A stretch of DNA of 64,000 bases, taken from UBA1219 sp045601425. GTDB taxonomy: Bacteria > Bacteroidota > Bacteroidia > Bacteroidales > P3. The position numbers and the translations under genes were made by a program. The stretch lies in NCBI GenBank assembly GCA_045601425.1, contig JAZRZP010000030.1, positions 62,001 to 126,000 of the forward strand, given 5' to 3'. Below the pieces are notes generated by a model. That model saw nothing but the letters and a program-made list of their open reading frames with translations, ran no database searches and was not told the origin of the DNA. Below, one piece after another: positions 53,786-61,655 of the stretch (the first letter of the stretch is position 1; every line of letters begins with the position of its first letter).

Positions 53786-54348
53786 CAATGACCGACTGCG
53801 ATTTCAGACAGGTGAAAAGATACTGCAAGTATCGCAAGCAGGTGAAGCAGGCCACTTCCGAGCTGATACAGCAATACGACGTGGTGGTGCCCGACCTCAG
53901 CCAATGGCCGCCCGTCACCAAAGGAACATACGAAGGCACCTACGTATGGAATGTAAAAATAACAACTAAATACAATAAAAACATGGACAACGACATTGTA
54001 AACTACAAACAGAAAAAAAACAAGTCGCGCAGCGACGAGCAACGCCCCTACGTGATATTCGCCAACCTCGCCAACGCCATAAAATGGGCGCAGAAGCAGA
54101 GTTTCGCAGCCGTGAAATACGGGCTGTATGGCAACCCCAAGACCAACATCGAGTACATAGCGATGAACGAGTTTTACCCAGATTTTGTGCGACTGCGCAA
54201 AGCCAGCGACATAGCACCGAATATCGTGTATTACACCGAGACCGACCGCCGATACGAAGTGTTGAACCTACCCGACGAAGAACTACAGCCGGAAATCCGG
54301 GCGAAGATGAAACAGCAGATTGCAGGACTTGACCTCGACGAAAGATGA
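53782..54348 (+). CDS. Phage protein of unknown function
   Basis: 188 residues, basic and hydrophilic, starting in a 4-bp ATGA overlap with the primase-like gene. Two halves are visible: residues 1-67 and, after an internal Met68 (53983) that follows an A-rich stretch, a second half with RPYVIFANLANAIKWAQKQSFAAVKYGLYGN. Met68 could be a separate start. No family recognised. It overlaps the next gene by 4 bp. Confidence 0.6.
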   Translation: MTMTDCDFRQVKRYCKYRKQVKQATSELIQQYDVVVPDLSQWPPVTKGTYEGTYVWNVKITTKYNKNMDNDIVNYKQKKNKSRSDEQRPYVIFANLANAIKWAQKQSFAAVKYGLYGNPKTNIEYIAMNEFYPDFVRLRKASDIAPNIVYYTETDRRYEVLNLPDEELQPEIRAKMKQQIAGLDLDER

Positions 54349-54860
54349 AAAACCATCCCACTGTAGAAATATACGTGTCCAACTTCACGTGGAAAGTGTT
54401 GCAAAACCGCTACGAATACGACGGCTATGCCGTGGACGTGTTCGGCACGTGGCTATATCCGCTACTGACGCAACACCTGACGCGAGAAAGAGAGGTAAAA
54501 CCCAAGAGACGACGCATCACGACGCAGAGCGACGTGAAAGTGCGAATCTACATCTCCGAATACGACCGACAGCGGTACGGCTCCAACATAAAGTTGGAGA
54601 ACCAAGCACGTCTCAGCCTTTTCATCAAGAAAATGGAAATTGACGACGCATGCAAGTTTACATGTATGGCACACGTATTCAGCGATGCCAGCCGTGACAG
54701 CGTAATGAAATACTATCTCGAAAAACACGACTACACAGAGGAAGAAATCCACTTCGCCGCACTGAAAAAGCACTACCAAAGGCACTACGCCTGTTTCGAA
54801 ACGATATACCAAAATGATTTATTAACCATAAAAAACAATTTGCAAAATGTCCTTAAATAG
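54345..54860 (+). CDS. Phage protein of unknown function
   Basis: 171 residues, no signal or membrane segment, many aromatic and charged residues (YEYDGYAVDVFGTWLYPLLTQ split across two helices, RIYISEYDRQRYG). A 4-bp ATGA overlap with the upstream gene and a 14-bp overlap with the downstream gene place it in one translationally coupled block. No family recognised. Confidence 0.6.
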   Translation: MKNHPTVEIYVSNFTWKVLQNRYEYDGYAVDVFGTWLYPLLTQHLTREREVKPKRRRITTQSDVKVRIYISEYDRQRYGSNIKLENQARLSLFIKKMEIDDACKFTCMAHVFSDASRDSVMKYYLEKHDYTEEEIHFAALKKHYQRHYACFETIYQNDLLTIKNNLQNVLK

Positions 54861-55290
54861 CACAATTAAAAGAAATTCAGCCTGCATGTCGATGGCCGGG
54901 ATAAAAAAAATATGGTGGGCCAACAACGAGGAAGTCACCATAACACGCACAGCCAACGGTGTGAACGCCACAGGCGTGTGGTACGAGCTTGCAGCGGAAG
55001 AACCTCAGATGCAGTCGAACGACAACGGCAACGGTGCATACGACACCGAGATAACCGGCACACTGTTGGCTACATCCACCACGATTAACCGAACACTGGA
55101 ATGGATGAAAAACCGACGCTACATTGTCAAGGTTAAAGACAACAACGGTATATACTGGATTGTCGGCACCAAAGAACAGCCCCTGCGTTTCGAGTACAGC
55201 CACATCAACGAAGGCCGTGCCGACGGCAAGACAGCCTACGAGCTACGGTTGTACGCCACCACCGAGGAACCGCCTCAACAAGAGAGTTGA
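54847..55290 (+). CDS. Phage protein of unknown function, possibly structural
   Basis: 147 residues, predicted all-beta with long Thr/Asn-rich strands (GTLLATSTTINRTLEWM, RYIVKVKDNNGIYWIVGT). Small all-beta proteins before the head protease are often connector or tail components, but nothing here is diagnostic. Followed by a terminator. Confidence 0.55.
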   Translation: MSLNSTIKRNSACMSMAGIKKIWWANNEEVTITRTANGVNATGVWYELAAEEPQMQSNDNGNGAYDTEITGTLLATSTTINRTLEWMKNRRYIVKVKDNNGIYWIVGTKEQPLRFEYSHINEGRADGKTAYELRLYATTEEPPQQES

Positions 55291-55327
55291 TTCCCATAAT
55301 TAAAAGTTTTGTTTATTGGCTCCGACA

Positions 55328-55354
55328 CACCCCAGTGCAGGGGCTTTTTCTTTT
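55328..55354 (+). terminator. Terminator before the head-protease gene
   Basis: CCCC (55330-55333) / GGGG (55340-55343) stem with AGTGCA loop, followed by CTTTTTCTTTT. Confidence 0.65.
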
Positions 55355-55450
55355 GGATCCGAGGCACTGCGAAATGTCCACGACTATACCATTAAATAAT
55401 AGGAACTTTGCATCCACGATTGTACCAAAACACAACTAATTTTCAGCAAT

Positions 55451-56506
55451 ATGAACAAAAAATTCTTCAACATCAAAGAAACCGAAAACTCTGCAACGAT
55501 AGAGATTTACGGCGATATTGGACGGTCGTGGTGGGACGAGACCGACAACACCATCACGTCCATCACGGCACAACTCAACGAAATACCCGCCGAAAAAGAC
55601 ATCACGGTGAAGATAAACTCCCTCGGCGGAGACGTGAACCACGCTTTCGCCATATTCGAGGCACTGAAAGAGCGCAACGTCACCGTGGAGCTTACAGGCA
55701 TGAACGCCAGCGCGGCCACCATAATAGCCATGGCAGGCAAGAAACGCCGCATGTCGCGTTACGGCCTTTTCCTCATCCACAAATGCAGCAGCCTTGTGTG
55801 GGGAAACGAGAACACCCTAGAACAAGAACTCGAAGACCAGCGCATCATCAACGAGAGGATATTGGACGTGTACTCCGACGTGACCAGGACCGACCGCGCC
55901 ACCATCGAGGCGTTGATGAACGAGAACGAGGGCAAAGGCAAGTGGATAGACAGCAAGCAGGCACTTGAGTACGGATTCATCACCGAAGAGATTGAACCCG
56001 CCACCACCAGCGACAAATACAACTCCGCAACACTTGACAAATACGGCTTGCCACGCTTGCCGAAAGACTTCGCCAACGAGAGCGAGAGCGGTGCGGTGGA
56101 GAAGTTCACGCAAAAAGTTATTAACCTCATAAAAAGTCCCAAGAACATGAAAATCGCAGACGAAAACAAAAACCTCGCTGCCGTTGCCGCCGAAATGACG
56201 GAAAGCAACCAAGGCGAGTTCGAAAAGGCTTTTGAAGCCAAAAACTCGAAAATCGACAGTCTGAAAAAAGACATCGAGACGAAAGACAAAACAATCAGCG
56301 ACAAAGACGCTGAGATAGCACAGCACCTGCAGACCATCAGCGACAAAGACGCTGAGATTGCAAGGCTGAACGCTATTGTGGCCGACATCCCGCAGAACAA
56401 GAAGGAGCCCAACGGCGACGACACCAAGGGCGAAGAAGAATCCTTCTCCGACTGGGTGAAGAAACAACCTTACTACAACGAAGTAAAGGAAATCACAGGC
56501 AAATAA
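55451..56506 (+). CDS. ClpP-like phage head maturation protease with scaffold-like C-terminus
   Basis: 351 residues. Residues about 15-190 form a ClpP/S49-like serine protease domain: INSLGGDVNHAFAIFEAL, nucleophile Ser87 in GMNASAATII and His110 in LFLIHKCSS. After a linker, residues about 225-320 are a long coiled coil with two near-identical TISDKDAEIA repeats, as expected for an internal scaffolding region that is cleaved as the head matures. It lies directly before the major capsid gene, the normal order protease-scaffold-capsid. Confidence 0.85.
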   Translation: MNKKFFNIKETENSATIEIYGDIGRSWWDETDNTITSITAQLNEIPAEKDITVKINSLGGDVNHAFAIFEALKERNVTVELTGMNASAATIIAMAGKKRRMSRYGLFLIHKCSSLVWGNENTLEQELEDQRIINERILDVYSDVTRTDRATIEALMNENEGKGKWIDSKQALEYGFITEEIEPATTSDKYNSATLDKYGLPRLPKDFANESESGAVEKFTQKVINLIKSPKNMKIADENKNLAAVAAEMTESNQGEFEKAFEAKNSKIDSLKKDIETKDKTISDKDAEIAQHLQTISDKDAEIARLNAIVADIPQNKKEPNGDDTKGEEESFSDWVKKQPYYNEVKEITGK

Positions 56507-56534
56507 AGTAATAACCCCTAAAAACCAATAAATT

Positions 56535-57755
56535 ATGGCAATAACAGTAACCGACATACTGACCCAGTACGGCCAGTATTACGAAAAGCAAGGCCAGAAC
56601 ATGTCCCGCTTGAAAACAGCTCCCATGCAGCCAAGCGTAACCCTCAACGTGCCGGGCATCCAACACCTGAGCACCGACGAAACCATCTACAAGATGGCCA
56701 ACCCCATTTTCACGAAGGTTTTGCAACCCTTCCAGAAGGCATTCACCGACAAAGGCGGTGTGGAGTTCCTTCCCAACGAAATCCGCCTCAGCCACATGAA
56801 AGTGGACCAGAGCTTCTATCCTCAGGATATCGAAGACAGCTGGCTCGGATTCCTCGCAGGCGACAGCTCCGCCAACCAAGAAAACTGGCCGATAGTTCGC
56901 TATCTGCTCGAAGAATACATCATGAAACAAGTAATCGCCGACAAGGAGAGTGATGTGGTATTCAAGGGCAAACGCCAAGACCCGACCGCCAACGTTGCAG
57001 GAGATCCCGCCGACGTGATGGACGGCTTCGCCGAACTCATCCGCGCCGGACTGTTGAACGCCGACAACCCCATGAACCACGTAGCTGGCATTGGCGACCT
57101 CAACGCCAACGACATCTTCGACCAAGTTGAAGCCTTCGACGACGCAATCAGCCGTCAGTTCGCCAACGAAAACATCGTGATTTTCTGTGCTCCCGAAATG
57201 GAAGTTGCCTATATGCGTAAAAAACGCGCTCTGGGCTTCTACGATATCAAGGTGGACGGAGACATCACGACCCGCATCGACTTCACACGCCACATCCTGA
57301 AAGGCGTTCCTTCGATGATTGGCAGCAAGACCTTGTTCGCCACCCTGCCGCAGAACATCATCCACCTGCGCAAACGCGACGCCAACAAGTCCAACGTGGA
57401 CATCCAGAAGAACGACCGTCTGGTGAAAGTCCTTATGGACTGGTGGGAAGGTCTCGGATTCGGCGTGAACTCCCTTGTTTGGGCCACCGACAACCTGAGC
57501 GGTGTTTCCATCAAGCTCGACAAATCGAGCCTCTCCATCCTCGACAACGGCACCGGCAGCCTCACAGCCACCACCACCCCGACTGGCTCCGACGCTCCCT
57601 CCGTTGAATGGGAATCGACCGACGAAAGCGTTGCCACCGTGAGCAACGGAACCGTGAGCGGTGTTGCCGCTGGCACCTGCAAGATAATTGCAACCGCCAC
57701 CAAGAACGGCATCTCCACCAAGGCCGAATGTGCTGTAACAGTAACAGCACACTAA
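56535..57755 (+). CDS. Major capsid protein with C-terminal Ig-like (BIG2) domain
   Basis: 406 residues. Residues 1-about 320 fit a tailed-phage major capsid protein by position (28 bp after the head protease/scaffold), size and composition. Residues about 325-405 form a bacterial Ig-like group 2 domain (WESTDESVATVSNGTVSG, then GTCKIIATAT and ending CAVTVTA). Ig-like domains on capsids are thought to project outward and bind surface glycans. The capsid call is by context plus general resemblance; the BIG2 call is strong. Confidence 0.82.
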   Translation: MAITVTDILTQYGQYYEKQGQNMSRLKTAPMQPSVTLNVPGIQHLSTDETIYKMANPIFTKVLQPFQKAFTDKGGVEFLPNEIRLSHMKVDQSFYPQDIEDSWLGFLAGDSSANQENWPIVRYLLEEYIMKQVIADKESDVVFKGKRQDPTANVAGDPADVMDGFAELIRAGLLNADNPMNHVAGIGDLNANDIFDQVEAFDDAISRQFANENIVIFCAPEMEVAYMRKKRALGFYDIKVDGDITTRIDFTRHILKGVPSMIGSKTLFATLPQNIIHLRKRDANKSNVDIQKNDRLVKVLMDWWEGLGFGVNSLVWATDNLSGVSIKLDKSSLSILDNGTGSLTATTTPTGSDAPSVEWESTDESVATVSNGTVSGVAAGTCKIIATATKNGISTKAECAVTVTAH

Positions 57756-57789
57756 TCAACCAATGTCAAACCAATAAAAACGTAAAAAA

Positions 57790-58386
57790 ATGGCTACATG
57801 TAACTTAACAATAGAGAGTCTCGCCGCCAACGACCTGTGCGAGAACAACATGTCGGGCGTGAAAGTCATGTACTTCATCCCGAAGGACGACGTAACCGCT
57901 ATCAACGTCGAGAGAGCTGCCACGCTCGCAGATTTCGAGGACTTTGTTACCATCGGCGACAGCCAACTGGACGACAATGCCATAGAAGTGGGTACAGGCA
58001 AAGGCTTCGCAAAACTGTTCTGCGCCAAGGACCTCGGCGAACTGAAATATGCCGCACAGGGCACATCCCTCGGCGGTCGTTCGCTGAAAGCCACCCTCGA
58101 AGTGTTCCACCCGAAATTCAAGAAGAAACTCCTCGGTTTCCTCTCGGTTGCCATCAACCTTGAACTGCTCATCGTGGTGAAACTGAACAACGGAGAATAT
58201 CACCTGCTCGGTGACATGGACCGCGGTGCAACGCTGGCCGATGGCGTGGAGGCTACATCCGGCAAGGCTGTAACCGACGACAACGGCGCAACACTGAACT
58301 TCGAATACGACACCCCCTTCGCACAAATCATGTACGACGGCTGGGATCCTACCGACGCAACAGTAGGCCTGCCGATGATTAGCTAA
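57790..58386 (+). CDS. Phage structural protein, possibly tail tube or decoration
   Basis: 198 residues, beta-rich, soluble, starting ATCNLTIESLAANDLCENN. It lies 34 bp after the major capsid gene and ends just before a strong terminator. Similar-sized proteins directly after the capsid are often tail tube or head-completion proteins. No decisive motif was found. Confidence 0.5.
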   Translation: MATCNLTIESLAANDLCENNMSGVKVMYFIPKDDVTAINVERAATLADFEDFVTIGDSQLDDNAIEVGTGKGFAKLFCAKDLGELKYAAQGTSLGGRSLKATLEVFHPKFKKKLLGFLSVAINLELLIVVKLNNGEYHLLGDMDRGATLADGVEATSGKAVTDDNGATLNFEYDTPFAQIMYDGWDPTDATVGLPMIS

Positions 58387-58425
58387 GAGCCAAGGTTTCC
58401 GCCTACCACATAAAAAAGTCCGCAC

Positions 58426-58458
58426 GGGGAGAGTTCCTAAGACCTCTCCCCTTTTTTT
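58426..58458 (+). terminator. Terminator at the end of the phage head module
   Basis: Stem GGGGAGAG (58426-58433) / CTCTCCCC (58444-58451) followed by T7. It insulates the cargo cassette from the structural genes. Confidence 0.9.
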
Positions 58459-58479
58459 GCGGCCGAAAAACAGAAAAAT

Positions 58480-58510
58480 TTTGCCAATCCAAAGAAAAAC
58501 GTTATCTTTG
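58480..58510 (+). promoter_or_regulatory. Host-type promoter of the cargo cassette
   Basis: TTTG (58480-58483), exactly 19 bp, TATCTTTG (58503-58510): full Bacteroidota consensus, right after the head-module terminator. Supports expression by host RNA polymerase independent of the phage lytic programme. Confidence 0.85.
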
Positions 58511-58539
58511 CAGTCCGAATTTTTCAATTGAAACATACT

Positions 58540-59430
58540 ATGTGCACACTACTCATTCCTGAACGTATTACAAGTTCTAAAGAGGGATACCAGCTTTTGG
58601 CACAATTGTATTATGACATTGAAAAATTGGCTGAAAACAACCCACAAATCATTGTAGATTTCTCCAAATGCAAGTTTTTTGACGGGAATCTTTGTGCCAC
58701 GATGGGCGCAATTTTCGACAAATTCTCTAAAAAATCGGAAATACTGCTAAAAATCTCCAAAAGAAGCATGGTGAGCCAAGTGCTTTCGAGAAACAATTTC
58801 CTACGTGCATGGAAAGTTGAGACCGACGAGCAGACCGCCGAAAATTATGTAGAATATTCCCGGTTCGGCATTGCAGATACCGACGGATTCAAAAAGTACA
58901 TCGACAAACAGCTTATCAATAAACAAAAGTTTCCTGAACATTCGGAGGAAGTTGGCAAACAACTTGTGGAAAGCCTTTATGAAATTTATGCCAACGCCAG
59001 AATGCACGGGAAAACGGACTATGTGTATTCCTGCGGAGAGTATAAAGAGGATTCTTCTATATTTGAAATGTTGATCGTGGATTTGGGGCAGACCATCCCT
59101 TATAACGTAAACAGTTTTTTCGAAAAAAGAAACAAAGACAAGGTGTCATCCTGCGAAGCCATAAAATGGGCATTCAAAAAGGGAAATACCACTAAAGACA
59201 ACCCCGGCGGTTTGGGGCTTTCGTTGCTGAAAGAGTTTATTGAACTGAACCAAGGAGCACTGCAAATGGTTTCAGCCAGCGGTTTTGTAGAATATGCAGA
59301 AGGAACCACGCGCGAATATGATTTGGGAACGGATTTTCCCGGCACCATAGTAAACGTAGAATTCAATTTCAGCGACCCCAAGCGCTATTGGATGGCATCG
59401 GAAACACTTGACTTGAACAATCTTTTATAA
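58540..59430 (+). CDS. STAS-like plus GHKL (histidine-kinase-like) ATPase fusion protein
   Basis: 296 residues from ATG 58540 (a TTG 12 bp upstream is in frame). Residues about 5-90 look like a STAS domain (QIIVDFSKCKFFDGNLCAT). Residues about 130-280 are a GHKL ATPase fold: N-box ESLYEIYANARMHG with Glu148, Asn152 and His156; G1 reduced to DLG (181-183); G2 GGLGLSLL (223-230). There is no kinase dimerisation or phospho-acceptor helix and no membrane segment, so it resembles SpoIIAB-like partner-switch ATPases more than sensor kinases. First gene of a three-gene unit with its own promoter. Confidence 0.75.
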   Translation: MCTLLIPERITSSKEGYQLLAQLYYDIEKLAENNPQIIVDFSKCKFFDGNLCATMGAIFDKFSKKSEILLKISKRSMVSQVLSRNNFLRAWKVETDEQTAENYVEYSRFGIADTDGFKKYIDKQLINKQKFPEHSEEVGKQLVESLYEIYANARMHGKTDYVYSCGEYKEDSSIFEMLIVDLGQTIPYNVNSFFEKRNKDKVSSCEAIKWAFKKGNTTKDNPGGLGLSLLKEFIELNQGALQMVSASGFVEYAEGTTREYDLGTDFPGTIVNVEFNFSDPKRYWMASETLDLNNLL

Positions 59431-59442
59431 GCAAAACACGAT

Positions 59443-59796
59443 ATGGAGACAATTACAATAAAACTGACAGACCACATTTCGTTGAACAAGGGAATAACCC
59501 CCGATGAGGCAGAACCCATATTAAAACAAGAGATAGAAGCCTTTCAAAACGGGAACAATGTAATACTTGATTTTGAGGGTGTGGAGATGCTTACCACCGC
59601 TTTCTTGAATGTGGTTATAGGCAATCTGTACGAGAATCACACCAGCGAAGAACTGAACGCCATGCTCAAGCTTGTGAACTATGACGAGCCCACGGCAATA
59701 AGAATAAAGAAGGTTACAGACAATGCCAAAGCCTTCTATAAAAACGCCGAAGAGTATTCCAACGTGGTGAAGGAGGTGATAAATGGAAACAGATAG
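59443..59796 (+). CDS. STAS-like domain protein (DUF4325 type)
   Basis: 117 residues, single domain. The strand-turn-helix ILDFEGVEMLTTAFLNVVIG matches the DUF4325/STAS-like core; the position where SpoIIAA has its regulatory serine reads Thr51-Thr52. Such proteins commonly sit next to GHKL ATPases, and by analogy with anti-sigma/anti-anti-sigma pairs it may be bound or phosphorylated by the upstream ATPase. 12 bp after that gene, and its last 14 bases overlap the start of the PIN gene, so coupling is tight. Confidence 0.75.
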   Translation: METITIKLTDHISLNKGITPDEAEPILKQEIEAFQNGNNVILDFEGVEMLTTAFLNVVIGNLYENHTSEELNAMLKLVNYDEPTAIRIKKVTDNAKAFYKNAEEYSNVVKEVINGNR

Positions 59797-60319
59797 ATTA
59801 AAGACACACAAGGTCAGCTCGATGAACAGCTATATGTTCGACACCAATGTGTGGCTATACATATATGGCCCGATGGCTGGTGCAGAAACAAAGAAACAAC
59901 GATTGTACGCCCAGCTACTGCGTGATATTGCCGATAGAAAAGCAGGATTATTCATCACTTCTATGGTGTTGTCGGAGTATATCAACAGGGTGTTACGAAT
60001 GAGTTTCGAACAATGGAAAAGCAATACCGGCAACATTAAAGCCGATTACAAAAGAGACTATCGTGGCACAGAAGATTTCAAAGATTCTTTGGTCGATGTA
60101 AAAGCACAGGTAAAAGACATAATGTCAAACTGCACGGAGAGAATGCCGGACAACTTCAACTATCTTGACGTTGTTGCCATTGTGGAGAGCATCGGTACAA
60201 CTGCCGACTTTAACGATATTTATTTAGTCCGCAGGTGCGAGGCGAGTAATATATGCTTCGTTTCGGACGACAAAGACATTCAAAATATCCCAAGTAATAT
60301 CAAACTGATAACAGCTTGA
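59783..60319 (+). CDS. PIN-domain nuclease, putative toxin or effector
   Basis: 178 residues (a second ATG at 59822, Met14, gives a more typical PIN N-terminus). PIN active-site acids are all visible: Asp20 (FDTNVW), Glu65 (MVLSEY), Asp145 (DFNDIYL) and Asp162/Asp163 (VSDDKDI). The LDVVAIVE helix and NICFVSDD strand fit VapC-like folds. PIN proteins cut RNA and are usually toxins held by a partner. No VapB-type antitoxin is nearby; the STAS-like protein and ATPase are the only partners in the unit, so they may provide control. Confidence 0.8.
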   Translation: METDRLKTHKVSSMNSYMFDTNVWLYIYGPMAGAETKKQRLYAQLLRDIADRKAGLFITSMVLSEYINRVLRMSFEQWKSNTGNIKADYKRDYRGTEDFKDSLVDVKAQVKDIMSNCTERMPDNFNYLDVVAIVESIGTTADFNDIYLVRRCEASNICFVSDDKDIQNIPSNIKLITA

Positions 60320-60337
60320 GCATTTTTTTTGCAACTA

Positions 60338-60374
60338 CAAAATCCCTCTTCCTATGGTTGAGGGATTTTTTTTT
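60338..60374 (+). terminator. Terminator of the cargo cassette
   Basis: Stem AAATCCCTC (60340-60348) / GAGGGATTT (60360-60368) followed by a T run. Confidence 0.9.
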
Positions 60375-60442
60375 AACAATTAAAAAAAAGGTATTTTTTT
60401 CGGAAGCATTTTTTTTTGAAAGATAACACATTGATAATTAAA

Positions 60443-60755
60443 GATGTAATTTTTTTCACGACAAAAAAACGGAATTTTGCCGAGAAAATGGGTGTTTTTT
60501 TTGTTTCAAAAGTTTCATTCTATAAATCAATTAGTTAGATGTAAAATGTTATGTTTTTTTTTGTTTCAAAGTGTTTCAAAAATCCGTTTTTTAACAAAAT
60601 TTGTTAAAATGGGCAAAAGTGAAACACTTTGAAACACTTGAAACACCTTGTTTTTTTTGATAACTATTTGTTTCACAAGGTGAAACAAATGAAACAAAAA
60701 AAACACCAAAATTAGTTTCTACGGAGAGAAAAATTGTCGTGAAAAAAATTACATC
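60443..60755. repeat. 313-bp interrupted palindrome with GTTTCA/TGAAAC repeats
   Basis: Mirror-positioned inverted segments share one centre (60599): 22 bp at 60443-60464 with 60734-60755; 18 bp GGTGTTTTTTTTGTTTCA at 60491-60508 with its complement at 60690-60707; 16 bp GTTTCAAAGTGTTTCA at 60563-60578 with its complement at 60620-60635; and a central TTTTAACAAA / TTTGTTAAAA. About ten GTTTCA or TGAAAC hexamers are spread through it. Position beside terminase genes suggests a packaging or replication site; this is inference. Confidence 0.85.
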
Positions 60756-60896
60756 GTTGAAAATTAGGCGTTTAACTCCAAAAAAAATAACTTTTCTTTT
60801 GGAAGCTATTTTTAACAATTGTTAAAACGAGATAGAAATAAACAACGTTTTGGAGCGATTTTCGGGCTGTGTCCCTACCAAGATGTGAAATAACAC

Positions 60897-60904
60897 TACT
60901 TTTG
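60897..60904 (+). promoter_or_regulatory. -7 box of the packaging module
   Basis: TACTTTTG, 22 bp before the ATG at 60926, implying a very short leader. No clear -33 element. Confidence 0.5.
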
Positions 60905-60925
60905 CAAAGAAAAACAGACAGTTAT

Positions 60926-61654
60926 ATGAATAATAGCGAAATTCAACGGTGGCTGGACAATCCGGCCAAGGACTATCGGGAAGGCGTTGCCCTTCTGGAG
61001 AAATACTCGTCGAACCCCCGACTGGTGCGTGTGTACGCCAACAGCTCGCCACGTTTCCAGCTGAACAACCTAGCGGGCGACCTTCGTCGGCTGCTTTCGG
61101 TACCAGAAAAAAATGTGGTACCACAATCGACAACCCCCGCAGCGCAAAAAACATCACCTGCACCACGCCAGCCAAAGAGCGACATGCCTGCCGAAATTCA
61201 GGCCAAGGTGGAGAAAGCCGGAAAACTGTGGGTAAAGATATGCAAGACACATACAGAACTGTACAATGTCGATGAGAGCAACAGCCCTGAGGCTGTGGCC
61301 AAACGAAAAGAACTGCTCGAAAAACGTGTTCCAGAAATAGAGGAGTACGAAAAGCTGTGGGCGGATATTAAGGCCTACCAAGACACCAAGCAGCTACCAG
61401 CGGAGAAACCCGCCGAACCGACAGAGGAAAACAAAGAACTGGCGGAGATGCCGACAAAGAAACTGATGAACATGCGGCAGTCGCTGCGCATGAAGATAAC
61501 TCGTGCCAACAATCAACTGGAATACCAGAGCAAAACGAAGTTGACAAAGAAAAACCCAATGCCCGACGGTCCGAAAAAGGACGAACTAACGAAAAAAATA
61601 AAGGGCTGCAAGGCAACCCTCGACCAGATAGAAACGATACTTGCAAAACGCTGA
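60926..61654 (+). CDS. Phage protein of unknown function, coiled-coil
   Basis: 242 residues from ATG 60926 (MNNSEIQRWL); the frame extends upstream past the promoter box. N-terminal region REGVALLEKYSSNPRLVRVYANSS with helices, a Pro/Ala/Gln-rich linker (about 70-95), then a long charged helical part with coiled-coil character ending LDQIETILAKR. Related proteins are found at the start of packaging modules in Bacteroidota phages and Mu-like elements; function unknown. Confidence 0.6.
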   Translation: MNNSEIQRWLDNPAKDYREGVALLEKYSSNPRLVRVYANSSPRFQLNNLAGDLRRLLSVPEKNVVPQSTTPAAQKTSPAPRQPKSDMPAEIQAKVEKAGKLWVKICKTHTELYNVDESNSPEAVAKRKELLEKRVPEIEEYEKLWADIKAYQDTKQLPAEKPAEPTEENKELAEMPTKKLMNMRQSLRMKITRANNQLEYQSKTKLTKKNPMPDGPKKDELTKKIKGCKATLDQIETILAKR

Positions 61655-61655
61655 C

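Larger units (their letters stand above)
60320..60925. other. Non-coding 606-bp region between cargo cassette and packaging genes
   Basis: Very AT-rich, no coding frame of note. It holds the cassette terminator, the 313-bp symmetric palindrome (60443-60755), a small palindrome TTAACAATTGTTAA near 60811-60824 and the promoter box of the next gene (60897-60904). Confidence 0.8.

Noticed and set aside
55408..55968. Plus-strand frame of 186 codons overlapping the head protease gene
   Set aside because: His/Arg-rich out-of-frame reading of the protease gene; the protease frame has clear catalytic motifs.
56493..57752. Minus-strand reading frame of 419 codons
   Set aside because: Antisense shadow of the major capsid gene; its Val/Gly/His-rich composition is typical of reversed coding sequence.
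60443..60755. CRISPR array
   Set aside because: Repeated GTTTCA hexamers occur in both orientations with mirrored positions and no regular spacers; no cas genes are present.
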